64,000 bases of DNA from Artemisia argyi. Taxonomy: Eukaryota > Streptophyta > Magnoliopsida > Asterales > Asteraceae. Below are positions 35,544 through 48,300 of this stretch, piece by piece. The DNA lies in the NCBI GenBank assembly GCA_030686995.1, contig CM060680.1:84937104-85001103 (forward strand), read 5' to 3'. The notes beneath the pieces were generated by a model, which did no database searches, was not told where the DNA came from, and saw only the letters and a list, made by a program, of their open reading frames with translations. The position numbers and the translations under genes were made by a program. How positions within the stretch are numbered: position 1 is the stretch's first letter; each line of letters begins with the position of its first letter.

Positions 35544-35555
35544 GCTCTGATACCA
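35544..35555 (-). promoter_or_regulatory. Primer binding site of the second copia element
   Basis: On the + strand 'gctctgatacca', i.e. TGGTATCAGAGC on the element's strand, two bases from the LTR end at 35558. It proves that this is the 5' end of a - strand element and that 35558 is the inner LTR border. Confidence 0.9.
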
Positions 35556-35557
35556 AT

Positions 35558-35814
35558 TGTAAAACCGTCGAGGGGGAGGTGAATACGGTTTCTTAGGCTT
35601 TTTAGATGTTTAAAAACTTTAAGCCAAAGATAGCACCAAGTGGTTGTATAATAATCCAACAACCACTAACATAACCAAAGTATATAAAGCAAGTAAAGAA
35701 CACAACGATATATACTGGTTCGGGATGGGGGGTTTATACTATCCGTACGTCCAGTTGCGAATCCGCGACTCCGATACTATTCACTAGTATCATCCTTTCG
35801 GTGGACTATAAACC
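35558..35814 (-). repeat. Remnant of the 5' LTR of the second copia element
   Basis: 257 bp starting 'tgtaaaaccgtcgag' (+ strand) and closely similar to 16648-16905, up to 'gactataaacc', where the third-level insert begins. The other 2.2 kb of the LTR and the outer target duplication (aaccc) are not found at the far side near 38215. Confidence 0.85.
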
Positions 35815-37237
35815 TGATGAGGCAAAAAATGAACCATTTTTAGGGGGTCATTTAAGCCCGGAATTGAATTTATTTGATCAAATATTGCCATAAATCGTTC
35901 CATTTGTGATTTTATGTACTTTGGGAGTGAATTCTGGAAAAGGAAGCATTTTGGACGTTTTTGGAGCATAAAAATGAAGAAAACAGCAAAGACTTAATTT
36001 TCCATGCTGAGAACAATACCTGACGGCGTCAAGAAGGAAATTTTGACGGCGTTAGGAGTAAAATCCATGACGACCCAGAGAAAACCTGAAGGCGTCAAGA
36101 GAAGGGCGTCAAGAGTAATTTTGGTGACGGCCTGCAAATGGAATACACGTGACGGCGTCAAACCCAGATCTAGGCAGTCCGAGAACTTATTTGGCGGCGA
36201 GATGACAGCGTCAGAAATTTACTCTTGACGCCGTCACCTCAAAAAATCTATATATACTTTTCTATTTTTCATTCATTAGGAGAGGAACTTGTGTGGAGAA
36301 TACTAGGGTCGAACCTAATAAACCCTAGGTCATTTGTAACAGTATTTTCAAGGGTTTTCACCCCTTGAAACCTTTCATGTTCAATTAAGATAAGTCCTCT
36401 TTCAATTCATTCAATATGTCTATGTGTTGTTTGAATATATCTTATGCTTGTCTTGATTTCAACATGCTAGGCTAGATCTTTCATGTGTTTACTTAGATGT
36501 AATGAAACCTAGATGTCGATTATAGGTTGATTGCTTGTTTATAGTTATAATGGATGAATGATTTCAATGTTAGGCTTAAGAAAACTGGCATATCTCCATT
36601 GTGTAACTTGCTTGAACGTCTTAAGAAACATGAACCGATGTGTACTAGGTTTTTACGATTGTATTTAATGCATGAGCGAATTCTAGTGATCCCATGTTAG
36701 GAGCTTCTTAGCCGGCTAGACATAGGAGTGAAGTAGGAGCTTATAGGATTGGGGAAGTAAGTACGCCACCCCATGAATGGTATTAAGGAATACAATCCGT
36801 CATCCACGCAACTGTAACAAGTAATTAACCTGTAAAAGATATCTAGGAAGTAGTGAAACCTAAGTAAACACAATTCTCCCATATATTGCTCACGCCACTA
36901 TCTTAATTTAGTTTATTTTCATTTTTGTTATTTTATTTTGATTGCATCTTAGTAATTGGGTTAGTTGACTAGCAACTAATTCCGCCTAACTCCTCTTAAA
37001 ACCGAGATTTTTATTTGTTTTTCATAAAATATAAAAATACAAAAAGAATCATCCCTCATCTCTAGACCTAGTCTTTAGGTTTTCTAATCCTAGCGACACT
37101 ATTCCCAAGTTGAACGATCAATCCCCCGGTACTTGTCACTATACTATACTACAACGATCAGGTACACCGCCTGGTGGGGGTTGTAAGCTTCTCGAGATCC
37201 CTCGAGAGGTAAAGCCTGGTGCAATTCCCACGCATCA
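35815..37237 (+). repeat. 5' LTR of Athila-like element 2
   Basis: Starts TGATGAGGC and ends CACGCATCA, 1423 bp, reverse complement of the LTRs of elements 1 and 3 with more divergence. TATATATA at 36250-36257 follows the palindrome array, confirming that the array lies upstream of the promoter. Confidence 0.88.
36021..36236 (+). promoter_or_regulatory. TGACG palindrome array in LTR of element 2
   Basis: Three perfect copies (36021-36031, one near 36151, and 36226-36236) and at least five degenerate ones (tgacggcgtta, tgacgaccc, gaaggcgtca, gggcgtca, tgacagcgtca). The last perfect copy lies about 14 bp before the TATA box. More decay than in the other copies fits an older insertion. Confidence 0.65.
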
Positions 37238-37243
37238 AGTTTT

Positions 37244-37262
37244 TGGCGCCGTAGCCTGGGGA
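37244..37262 (+). promoter_or_regulatory. Primer binding site of Athila-like element 2 (decayed)
   Basis: TGGCGCCGTAGCCTGGGGA, six bases after the LTR. Compared with elements 1 and 3 it has substitutions and one extra base in the GCCGGGGA half, which would weaken pairing with the primer tRNA. Confidence 0.8.
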
Positions 37263-37419
37263 ATAGTTATTGTCTGGGTTAGGATTTCTTTTTATTAGGT
37301 CTACTTGCTAGATTCCTTTCTAGTAAGATTTTATTTTTATTTTTAGGTTCTCTTTAGTCTATCTTTTTCTTCGTGCCTTTGTTAGTAAATTAAATTCATT
37401 GACTATTCCGTTGACTATT

Positions 37420-37995
37420 ATGGAAAACATGAATCCACCCCTTTCCCCTAGAGAAGTGGCTTTTTTATGTGAACAAATTGAGAATGAGATTAGGGAACTT
37501 AGGGAGCTTAATAGGTTGATTAAGGTTGAGCTCGACCATGCATTTAGTGACCTAGCGACCGCCTTGTATTCAAATAAGGACCTAGGACCTAACGATTTTG
37601 AGAATATGGTTGAGGAACGTGAAGAAGGGGAGATTGATCCAAAGCTAGATGATTATTTTAATCTATACCCCACTAAGGAGGAGATTGTGTGCTATAATAA
37701 TCTTATTGATAACCCTCGACCTCCTTTTACTAGAATAGAACCTAAGATAAAGAGAAGTGATCCTAAGAATGCTAAGATACCATGTATGATTGGGTATAGA
37801 CATGTTGACAATGCTTACATTGACTTTAAATCCCCGATCAACATTATGTCCTCAAGTGTTTATAATGATATAGTGAAAACAAGACTTAGACCTAGACAAG
37901 ATCCCAAATACCCCGATGGAGTTTGTAACTTTGTCGGGAGAATTAAAGGTCTACATGTCTTTGTTGGGAATTTTACTTATATCACTGACTTTAAG
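37420..37995 (+). pseudogene. Truncated protease-like ORF of Athila-like element 2
   Basis: ATG at 37420 (MENMNPPLSPREV); the same product as the element 1 ORF with the same absence of the gag domain. Open through IPCMIGYRHVDNAYIDFKSP and FVGRIKGLHVFVGNFTYITDF, then it runs into '[17 protein letters not shown]' encoded by the TA tract. The C-terminal third is lost. An in-frame ATG at 37399 also exists. Confidence 0.8.
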
Positions 37996-38023
37996 GAATT
38001 TTACTTATATCTTGCTAATTTTA

Positions 38024-38156
<133 letters not shown>

Positions 38157-38157
38157 A

Positions 38158-38213
38158 TTTGTCCCATATGACTCCAATAGCCAATAGTTGAGCATGACAA
38201 GGTTGAGAGAAGT
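38158..38213 (-). repeat. 56 bp exact copy of sequence beside the other TA tract
   Basis: Identical at all 56 positions, by my reading, to 19675-19730 (tttgtcccatatgactcc ... gagagaagt) and in the same orientation relative to a TA tract. To the right, SIRE-like ORF sequence resumes at 38216. It belongs to the 3' interior of the second copia element and is out of place here, so it is likely repair filler. Confidence 0.85.
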
Positions 38214-38215
38214 TC

Positions 38216-39646
38216 CTACAAAATTGTTTTCTCACCACCACATTCACTAAAAACCCCTCAGTCATCTATCATGACTACTTGAGGGAATTTTGGTGCACAG
38301 CGGTGGTTAAAAACCCTAATGCACCAAAGGATGCCATAATCAAGTTCTCAGTCAAGAATGGAACAAAGTTCCTTACTCTTAACTATAAGACCTTTGTCAA
38401 AGCCACAGGCCTTGACTTTGCTGATAGCTCTGCCACCCAACCTACTGAAGAGGAAGTTAAGGAACTCCTCTTGAGACTTGGGTCCTATGATAAACTTCAT
38501 CCTGAAGTATCTCCACGGGCCCTTCTATCCAAAGCCCCCATCATAAAAACATGGTTTCCTGCCCCCTGGAGGATTCTGATGACCTTTGTCATTCAGGTTC
38601 TTGGGGGCAATAAATCCTCAACTGAGCAACTAAACACTACTCAATCAATGATAGTGTTCTGTCTGATGGAGGGTAGTAAAATTGACCTTGGAGAAATAAT
38701 CTTCAGGGACCTCATAGCAAAGTTAGGGTGAAGTCTAGGCAAAAACCCATGTCATATCCTAGATTCATTTCCTGTGCCCTACAAGACTTGCTTGGGTCTG
38801 AGTATGCTAAGCCTGATGCAATAGGCTTTCAGCCTGATGTCTTACACAAGGCTAATTACTCACGTGACCCTCTTGAGGTTACACATGTCACCCTGACAAC
38901 TTATATGCTTACTGCTATCCAGGGTGACAACAAAATATCACCAGTTCCCTCTCCCACCAAAAAGGTGAAGAGGAAGAAGGGACAGGGGTCCAGGAAGGTG
39001 GCTCAATCCAAGTCACTCGCCACTGAGACCTCTGCCCCTAAGCCTGACAAAAGGGGGCAACAACAACAACAGACCCTGACTACTGACACCCTCACGATCA
39101 TTAGCCAATCTTTGGCCCCAAAACAAAGGCCAACGGAGGGCACTGAGACATCACACTCAGTGTCCTCGGGCGAACCCGTTCCCACAGGCTCTGCTGACAT
39201 AAATAAGTCAGTGGAGTTGGAACCAACCAAACCTTCACATCCTGCTAAAGAATCTTCCAAATCACAACCAGAGTATCAGGGAGTAAGGGGTCCTAAACCC
39301 TCGGTGGGGCAGCACTACTCCACTGAGAAGGGGACCCACAAACAATCACATCCTGCCAAAGGCTCGGGTAAATCACAACCCAAGCAACAGGGAGTTCTCG
39401 CCCCTAAACCTTTGACAGGTCAGAACAAGCCTGTTGGAAAGGGGGCAAAACCACTCAGGTGCCTGATGAGGACATTCGCAAATCAAAGCTTTTGTCTTAG
39501 GGCACAAAAACTCATCCCAAAGACTCAGAGGGAAATATACAACCCGCTGATAGGGACATAACTTTCACGGCTCCTCATGATGGCACTGAGAAACACCCAT
39601 CAGTGTCTGAAGGGGTCACGGGGGACAAAGATTCAGAGGTACAAAA
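38216..39646 (+). pseudogene. SIRE-like 3' ORF, middle part (N-terminal domain)
   Basis: Resumes with LQNCF...[17 protein letters not shown], matching the accessory ORF that follows pol in SIRE-type copia elements. This ORF is often called env-like by position, but I see no signal peptide or membrane segment. Phase is lost near 38728-38731 (stop after LIAKLG, frame reopening as MKSRQKPMSYPRF) and again near 39455, after which the true frame continues as DKDSEVQ up to 39646. The second half is rich in Ser, Pro, Lys and Thr with repeated 'SHPAK' units. It is cut at 39646 by the LARD. Function of the protein family is unknown. Confidence 0.75.
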
Positions 39647-40031
39647 TGTTAGGATTAAGAAAAAGGTTTGGTCACCCCTTGTATTTACATACTTAGTGTA
39701 GCTCTTAGTTTTGTATTTATTAGATTAGATATTATAGTAATAGATTAGATATTAGTCACACAATGGAGGACGGACGGGTCTTTACCCACTGTACACCTGA
39801 TCCACAGCCCGCAGGAGGGCGTATAATGTAAGTGTATATATACCCCTTCCCACACAACGGAAGGGTTGGTTGTTTCTAATAATATACACACACCTCAAAG
39901 GTATTTCTCTCACTAGAACTTCCCACTCTCTCAACTCTCTCTCTCTAAAACTCTTACCATGGCATACTTGTTCTTCCATCATACAAGACCACCTGAATCA
40001 CCACATAATCAACATATGTTTCGATCCTACA
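39647..40031 (+). repeat. 5' LTR of the LARD (385 bp)
   Basis: Starts TGTTAGGATTAAG and ends GATCCTACA. TATATATACC lies near 39835 and a CT-rich leader ('ctctctctct') near 39940. The 66-residue frame on the opposite strand is a shadow that recurs in the other LTR. Confidence 0.93.
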
Positions 40032-40033
40032 AT

Positions 40034-40046
40034 TGGCATCAGAGCC
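40034..40046 (+). promoter_or_regulatory. Primer binding site of the LARD
   Basis: TGGCATCAGAGCC, two bases after the LTR end. It differs by one base (C for T) from the usual TGGTATCAGAGC initiator-tRNA site, so priming efficiency or the tRNA used may differ. Confidence 0.85.
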
Positions 40047-41984
40047 AGGTTGTGTTATTTGGTTGATTCTTGTGGTTCGTTATTGTGTTTAAGCTGTTTT
40101 TTAACATTTTTTTGCATCCGAAATTTTTTATTCCTACTTTGGCATTAACAGATTTCTAACAATATTTAGAGTATCAGAATAGTCAAAATGTCATGTGCAC
40201 GGTTTCATTAAACAGTATCTTGGTGCTTCTTTTTAGTCCAAGTTATCAGTTATTATGTCTACTTATCTATACATCATGACTGTTATGTTTCTTTACCGTG
40301 AAACTTGTGGTCAAAAAGAAAAAATCTGGTCTGAATATGGTCTGAAAATCTGGTCGGAATCTAGGTTTGTGAATACTCTCTTAGCTGCGGTTTGATGTTC
40401 TTGGCAACGTTTTGCTAGAAACGGAATAGGGACAAAACTGGTGATAGTGACCTGGGTACTGCCTTGTTTGTGACTTGCGGTTTGGTGTTGCGGTTATGTA
40501 TTGCGGTTAGCTCCCATACTGTGTCCCTTTGCATAGAAGTTAGCAAGTTTGCGGTTACCTCGACTTGCGGTTACCTGGCTTGCGGTTTGTTCCATGAAAA
40601 GAATAAGATGAAGTAGAAGCTGATGTAAACCACAACTAAGACAATAACCAACAGCCTACAAGATCAAATCCAACAACAACCATCTTGTTGTGACTTCAGT
40701 TCCTACAACGTCATAAGTCAAAAGAATGAACCAAAAGTAAATACAATTAAAAGATCTCAGTCTGTGTTCTACGGGTGAACGAAGTTACCATCACAGATCT
40801 TTATAATCAACTAAGCTTCAAGGAAATATAAAGGTTCTCAGTTTGGGTTTGATCTCGGAAGCAAACAACTTTTTAAAAGGTCCATCAAACAACATACCAT
40901 CACTGATCCTTTTCAATTCTGAATCTAATGGTAAAGATAAATCACATGATCTCAGATAAGTATTCTGTGGTCTTCAATGAACTATCAAGACTAATTCAAG
41001 TCTTAGACACGGAATAAGAAATCATCACAGATCCTAAACCACAATGCAATAAATTAAATCAAGATCTCAGAAACATATCATCATCGATCTTGTTAAAGCA
41101 AGGCTTCATATTTTATATCCGAAAATAAAGAATGACAAATAAAAATTATGTTATTATCACTCTTTGGTTCGTTTCAATGAATAACAAGAATCGAAACACA
41201 CATAACCTACCTAAGATCTTTTGTCGTGGCCTTATTTTTTTTCGAAGGGTAGCAGAAGATGAGTGTGCTTATTCTGGTTGTCAAAAGGGATACAAGATAT
41301 GAAGAAGGAGATCAGAGTTTTTTTTTTGAGTGAATATGTGGCTGCGCATACTTAGGGTGTAAATGTAATTAGGGTTGTGTATGTATTAGGTTTAACTGTG
41401 ATTTATATCCTCTACTTATTAGGGTGGATATATTTTTTTTGGGCTAATCAAGTGAACTAAACCGTATGAGATGGAGTTGGACTTGGGCCTTCAGCTAAGC
41501 AATCGGACTAATCATGGGCTTATCGAAAATTTAAGCTAAGACTAGGCCATGAAAAGTTTGATGTTATTGGATTTGTGCTTGTATGGATTATACGTAAATT
41601 GGAACAGAAATGCTGCATTGTTGATTTGATGATGCGCTAATTTTTATTTGGCTGATAAATGGTAATGTTGGGTCGGATTATATAACTTTGTTTGATTGGA
41701 TTGGTTATGTATGAAATTGGGCAACAAAAATTTGTTGGGATGATGTGTATTGAAGATATCATAATCTTGTGCTGCAACTTAATTATTCAAATGTATTTTT
41801 AATGCATTGTATAATTCCTAAGTGCAACGTTTGGCGAAAAAGAGTGGTATTTTTGGTCATCACTAATTTCACAAGGTTTCACAAAATGATTGGTATCTTG
41901 TCAAAACTTAACATACAAAACCCTTGTTTTCAAACCTCATATCTTCCGAAAAGGGGGTATCTAATTAATTAGGGCATATCACTG

Positions 41985-43760
41985 TCAAAAGGCTAGTTTT
42001 TGGGTGTTTAACTGCATGAGATGATCATGAAGTTTTTTTTGGTATCCATTATTTGAGTTTGAAGTGGGTTTCACGAAGGAGCATACTTATGTTATCTTGA
42101 AGTCAGGGATAGTTGGATGCATGATTTCAATGATAACTTGCTTGGACGTATACAACTTATGATTGGGACTTGGACTATCTAGTTATACTCGATGTAAGGA
42201 GTTACATTGTAGTACTCATGGGTTATAGCTATCACTTCAAGGAGTCACATTATAGTGCTCAGTGTCACTCACATATGCTAATGTGGATAGTCTCAAGATG
42301 TGTTGTACTTATCTTGGCTCGTTGTTGACCATATGTGGTACTTAGAGATTTTCTTCTGCATCGTTCTTCAATCAACAATAGTGCAAGCTTAAGTAACAAA
42401 TTTGGGGAATTCTACTTCACTTTCAAGTTGGGTATATCGGGCTTACTTCACCAAGTGGTCACAACAATAGCCGACAGAATAAGTGTTATTAGCTAATGGG
42501 TTTAAGGGTTGAGATGTGCTCAGCAATTCTCATGGAATATTCGATGCTACAGAATGTCAATGATACTTCACAAGAGCTTCTCGGGTATATGGTCGTACAC
42601 GTCAAATGATGCTTCCGAAAGCTCGAAACCATCATTGGGGGAGAAACATGTACTTTGATGATATAGGGTCAACCTCCAGGGGGAAGTAGTTTATACTACT
42701 TTACTTAGCATGGTTTGTGCAGTATTCTACATATGTGAGAAGAATTGTTGCTGTTGTTGAGCTCCTGCATGTTTCCCTAAACTGATATTCACCAAAACCA
42801 AACTTGTCATAACACATTCAATTTATTATTGTCTCACGGTTTCTTCTTGATTTTGTAAAATCCCGTGAAAGAATCTATTTCTCGGTTTAAATCATAGATT
42901 TGTAAAATCCTGTGCAAGTCAATATCATGTCAACTGTTTCAGATAACATTCAATCTATTGATAAAGGACCTTTCCGATGGGCACTTCCAATGATACAATT
43001 TCTACCAATGAAGATGGAACTATCCTGGAGATAGAAAAGTGCATTTCTGGATCTTAATTGATTCTTGTGCTACGGCCTCAACTTTAAAGAAGGGATTAAG
43101 TGTGTACTTCATGTATTGGATGTTGTTCTGATATACATCATGGCATTTTGGGTTATAACAAATTCTTATGGGGTTATGTGCTTTTGACAAGATCGGGAAA
43201 AACCATTATCACTGTTCACTTAAACCGTCAAAAAGCTAGTTTCTGGATGTGCAACCGCAAGACGTGACTACGGCGTTAATTCTTTATTATTTATTTGAGG
43301 TTGAAGTGAAATTTCACGGGTGCGTGTACTTAGTATCTGAAGATATCGGGGTTGGTTGGATGAAGATTCTTAGAGATCCTTGCTCGAGCTTTTAACCTTT
43401 GCAAATGACGAAGACTTGGATATCTAGTTATTTTTGGGATACTTCCTTTCTATTACCACAAAATAACTATCATTTTAAGGAGTTACGTTGTAGTGCTCAG
43501 TGTCACACGAAGTTGTGGATATTCAAGAGGTGATGTACATCTTATACTTGATGGTTGGTTGGTTGAAGAATATAGAGTACTTAGGGATTCGATGTTACAC
43601 GAACTCTCTACACCGCTCTAAGTCACACATTAGTGCAAGCTTAAGTCACAAGTTTGGGTTATTTTACTTCAGTCTCAAGTTCATCATATTGGGTTTTTCT
43701 CCATCAGTAGTCACGACAAATAGCCAACAGAATGATAATGGCGTTGGTAACGAGTTAGCA
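41985..43760. repeat. Diverged 0.5 kb duplication inside the LARD
   Basis: About 41985-42500 and 43225-43760 follow the same order of landmarks: 'gctagttt(t/c)tgg(g/a)tgt', 'ggagtta(c)attgtagtgctcagtgtcac', 'agtgcaagcttaagt(a/c)aca', 'agccgacagaat'/'agccaacagaat'. They are diverged enough that the duplication must be older than the insertion of this copy. Confidence 0.65.
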
Positions 43761-44994
43761 GAGAGAAGAATAAAAGAGATAGACGACGTTTGAACACGAC
43801 GGTTCAAGCCTCGGTCTTCAATAACTATGGCGTCTGCAGATAACACTTTAGGCCCCATTTTTCAAAGAAAAGAAAGGTGTACGTTTCAGTGCGCCTTATC
43901 TTAGAAAGACGAGAAATCTTCTTATTTATGACCATTCTCATCAACAAGTTTCATTCTTTTCCTATGTTCGTACAGTCATCAAGTGGATCAACGTTCATTG
44001 GCTTATATTTTTGTGATTCACTTGTTCAATCAAAAGTTGCAACAAGCATATGCAATTTTTGAGGGGGAGAAGGGAAAGGGTGAAGAAACTATATGTTGAT
44101 GATGTTTGTAAAATGGTCATTCGGCTCTTGTATGCAGATATTTACTCCCTCTAAGGTTTAACACATTTCAACAAGTGGTTTAGGCATATAACAAGCTTCA
44201 TTGAACTCTTCATTTGCTAAGCCACTGATGAGGAGACAAAAGAGGGACTGCTACAAGAGAGCTTTAATCATCATCTTCTTCGCAATAGTGTTTGGGCCTA
44301 CACACATATTTATGCTGCATCTGATAAATTTCAACCATCACGGAATCTCAACTATGGCAAAATTGTCATTGCATGCCATTTTTTAGGGGGATAACAAGCG
44401 TATGTCCTTTTCCTTTTGACCATGGCAAAAATGTCATTAGCATGCCACTTTTAAGGGGGAGAATAAGCGTGTGTTCTTTCTATTCTTTCGTGGGAGGAGA
44501 AATGTGTATGCTGGGGTTATAAATCACGAAGGGATCGAGCTTAACTTTTCATGTTGGGGAGATTGGTCTCTTCCACACCGAAATATTCTGTGGTTTGTTA
44601 TTCTGTTCGAGTTCTATTGTCACTTCTGGGATTCGAACTTGGTGTTATCATTTAGTACTCCAGTTGATTGACTGATTCGGATAAAGAAGAAGAAGATGGT
44701 TAATATCAAGACCCTCAAACGTGATCATGACGTTAAAGTGTTGAATCAATAAAAGGGGATGATCAGTTTGAGGGGGAGCCGATTCTGAAACTTCTCAAGT
44801 TTCGAAGAGGCTCTTTACATACGATGGCCTAATTGAGGGAAAGCGAACTCAATTAGTCATCATTTCATGACTCCTGAAATCTTCAGTTCAGGACTCATGA
44901 GGGCTTATCAACATTTTCTCACGGGCTAATATTATTATTGATAAAGGGCTTCCAGTTATAGATAAAGGGCTTCTAGTTAATGCTTCATGTACAC

Positions 44995-45330
44995 ATCATT
45001 ATGATGATTCCGATTAATCACAACCATCAGGGGAGAGGAATGTGTACACCAAGGACGCACAACAAGTTCACGTGATCGGGCTTAATCACTTATTCCGGGA
45101 TTGATAACCGCAGAGATGATCAGTGGTTCAACTTGTTACTTTGGTTGTATCACTTCATGTGCACATCACGGGCTGATTAATCGCAACCATCAGGGGAGAG
45201 AGAAATGTGTACATCAGGGACGCACAATAGGTTCACATGATCGAGCTTAATCAGTTATTCCAGAGTTGATATCCGCAGAGATGATCAGTGCCTCAACCTG
45301 TTACTTTGATGTTATCGTTTCTTCTTGTAT
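44995..45330. repeat. Tandem pair of about 170 bp inside the LARD
   Basis: Both copies contain 'aaccatcaggggagag', 'aatgtgtaca', 'gacgcacaa', 'gggcttaatca' or similar, and 'ccgcagagatgatcagtg', ending with 'ctgttactttg' variants. A third, weaker relative is at about 45722-45890 ('accgcagaggaaatcagtg'). Confidence 0.7.
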
Positions 45331-48300
45331 TTGGTACATGTGGGCTGATTTGGTATATGTAATATAACTGGATTGCATGCAGTGAGATAGGGATGTTGAT
45401 ATCCTATTCCCCAAATGGACAACATTGAAGAAGGTCGAGTCTACAGTCTGTTCTACATTCTCTGCTACATGTTAGAAGACTAAAGACGATATGCAACTAA
45501 TAATCGAAAGACTTCTTCATATTTAAGGCATTCATCAAGAAAGGTTGTTTGTTTAGGGGAGAGCAATAATTAGGGGAGAGTGTAATGTATGTGTTAAAAT
45601 CCCTAATTAGATGTGCTCACATTGCTCTTCAGCATGTTGATTCTCACAGGATATATTTGAGCTTATTGTGTTCTTCTCACAAGATTTCAAGTATATGGGC
45701 GTAAGATGTGTTGTTGATTCTGAGGTATCAAAACCAGCAAGGGGGAAGGAGACATACATCGGAACGCACAACGAGTACACGTGATGAGCTTTATACTTCG
45801 TCTCTATTGAAGTCATTCCGGGAAGACAAATGTCATGACCGCAGAGGAAATCAGTGTTTTAACTCGTTCTTTTGGTGTATTATTCCAACTACATGGGGGA
45901 AGAGATGTAAGAAATAGTTTCTGATGACAAAAGACGTACACAATTGATTGTGTGTGTACTTCGGGTTTCTGAGCTTCATATAATGAGACTGATTGCATCA
46001 TTTCAACTACTTGGGGGGAAGTGGTCTCTGGATACTTTTTGGTACGCATTACTTCTGCCTTCAGTAGGAAGAAAGTTGAGAAGAACTATTCAAGCGTGAG
46101 ATGATGCGTTGCTGATCTATCAAAGCTTCACAGTGAGAAGGCTCAAGTTCAGACGACTATTCAGGAGCCTCGAAAGCTTTGGTGGAGAAGGTTTAAGAGA
46201 TGTTGACTACTGACTTCTACAACATGCATACCGATATCCTCTTTTCGGTACTGAGGTCAACATCTTCTTAAATTGCATAATATCCTTTGTACATATTTTA
46301 AAACCAAAAAGAAAATAGAAAAATATAAAACCGACAAAAACCATAAAAATTTGCAAAATATAAAAACTCAAAAAATATTCTTCTCGCGACATGTCTGTCA
46401 TATAATCATTATTATGTACGTTTATGGAAATGTCATTCAATAATGGCACGGATTCATACATATGCTTGAGCGAGAGTTTTTCTATATTTTAAAATAATGC
46501 TTTCTAAAACAGTCGTTTCTCAAAAAATTTCTTTCAAAATGGCTTGCTATTACTTCAGATAGCAACCCGCTCTTCAAAATGGGGAAAGCATGTCGCCAAA
46601 AAGACGGCTGTTCCTATCACTGGGTGATGTTCACCCGGGCACGGATTACTTTATATCCGTGTATCCTCGACTTGATGTACGTTTCAGTGCATCATTTCTT
46701 GTAAAAGAAGGGAAGTCTTCTTTACATCACAAATACTTTTCCTTCAATGATTCTTCGGAAAAGTATTTGTTCTAAACTTGGTGGTACCATGATTTTCGAA
46801 AATCAATCAAACTTGCAATTTTATATAAACTTGCCTCTCAATCGATGCCAAATGATTAATCTTTTGAAGAAAAAGTGATAAATTGAAAATGGGTCATTGA
46901 TTAGGGGGAGAATGATTTCAAAAATTCTATATCATCAAAACATGATCTTTGTGCATTAAAAGCAGTGAATGGAATTGTTATGTGTGAGAATATAAATTTT
47001 TCATGAGTTTCTCGTTAAACTCTAAATCATTTATAAACTCATCATTTCTGACACATAACATGCTCCCTCAAGGATTGAGGGGGAGCAAATGTATCATCTC
47101 AAAATCAGTCATTCTTAAATCTGACCACATTTTTCTCCCAAAAAATCTTGGAACTTATTTAAATCACTTGGGATCACAAATCTCAAATGGTTTGAAATTT
47201 TTGATCGGGGGAGAAAATGTGATTTAAATATGAAACCTGATTAAAATGTGATTGTTTTGGAGTTAAAACACTCTCCCATATGTGCCAAACTCGTTTTGTA
47301 CATCAATGCACATATTGAGGGGGAGCAAATGGTTTGCGGTGACAAAAAGGGCTTGGCATCTCATGTGAGTGCATCTCAGGCTTAACCAATGAATTGACGA
47401 AACATATACTGTCATGAATCGAAAAGACTAGTCCTGGACGGGTAATAATTTCAAGCTGGTCTAACCAGTGATGTAAGCGTGTCTCGAAAAGGACTTGTCT
47501 GAGTAGAGTGTACCATTTCGAGAAACCTTTTGTGGATTTGATCGGGCCGGGTAATAACTTCAAGCTAGTCTAACTAGTGATGTAAGCGTGTCTCGAATGC
47601 CCGTTCATGTTCACTAAAGGTGGATCAATTCAATAGTGTAAACTCTTCCCGACATGTGCAATTTTTTGAATCAAAACATATGAGCACATGTTAAGGGGGA
47701 GCATTTGAAAATGGTAAAACTCTCAACGTGTTAACAAAACGTGTTTCTTAATCATAAACACGTTGAGAAGAATTTTCAATGATTTGGTGTATGGCAACAT
47801 AGGAAAGTCATGAAGTTATAAGGTGGCTAAGGTTAGGAAAACCGTCCTATGATCCGCGAGAGCCGGAGGGATCTACCCATGGACAATACCTAATAGATAG
47901 TATTAGAAAGTCCGCATGTATGATTATGAAAAAAGGAGAAATGTGTGTATGGAGATAGAAGGGGTTGAAGAATTAAAAAGAAATGAAATGAGAAAGGGTG
48001 AAAAGAAATAGCCCTCCAATTATTCAACCTTAGGGCAGAAACCGGGTTCAATACATATGCTACTGGTGGTTACCAAGGTAACACCGGTATTGAAGACAAG
48101 ACGTCATGGACCCAGTGACGCACTACACTAAACCTTCTAGCCACTCAAGTTCTCTTAAAAGGATTTGTTTCATTCTCACGGGGAACCGGTGTAAACTATC
48201 AATGTATCTCTTAGAGATGGTTGATATTGAAGCAGGAGACCTCTCCCTAGTCTCTGCATAGGAAAACCAAATCATGCACTTATAGAGTCTAGAGCCTCGA

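Larger units (their letters stand above)
35815..37995 (+). mobile_element. Athila-like gypsy element 2, + strand, 3' truncated
   Basis: Inserted in the 5' LTR of the second copia element after 'aaacc'. It has one LTR (35815-37237), a slightly decayed primer site and the start of the protease-like ORF. At about 37995 the ORF breaks into 'ttttacttatat' repeats and a TA tract. The 3' interior, second LTR and right target duplication are missing. It is in opposite orientation to elements 1 and 3. Confidence 0.85.

Noticed and set aside
39782..39982. 66-residue frame on the - strand, repeated at 49313-49513
   Set aside because: It lies wholly in the LARD LTR, so its repetition reflects the LTR pair and not a gene.
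42781..44700. Possible host gene within the LARD interior
   Set aside because: No frame over about 100 codons, no recognisable domain, and the sequence is covered by diverged internal repeats.
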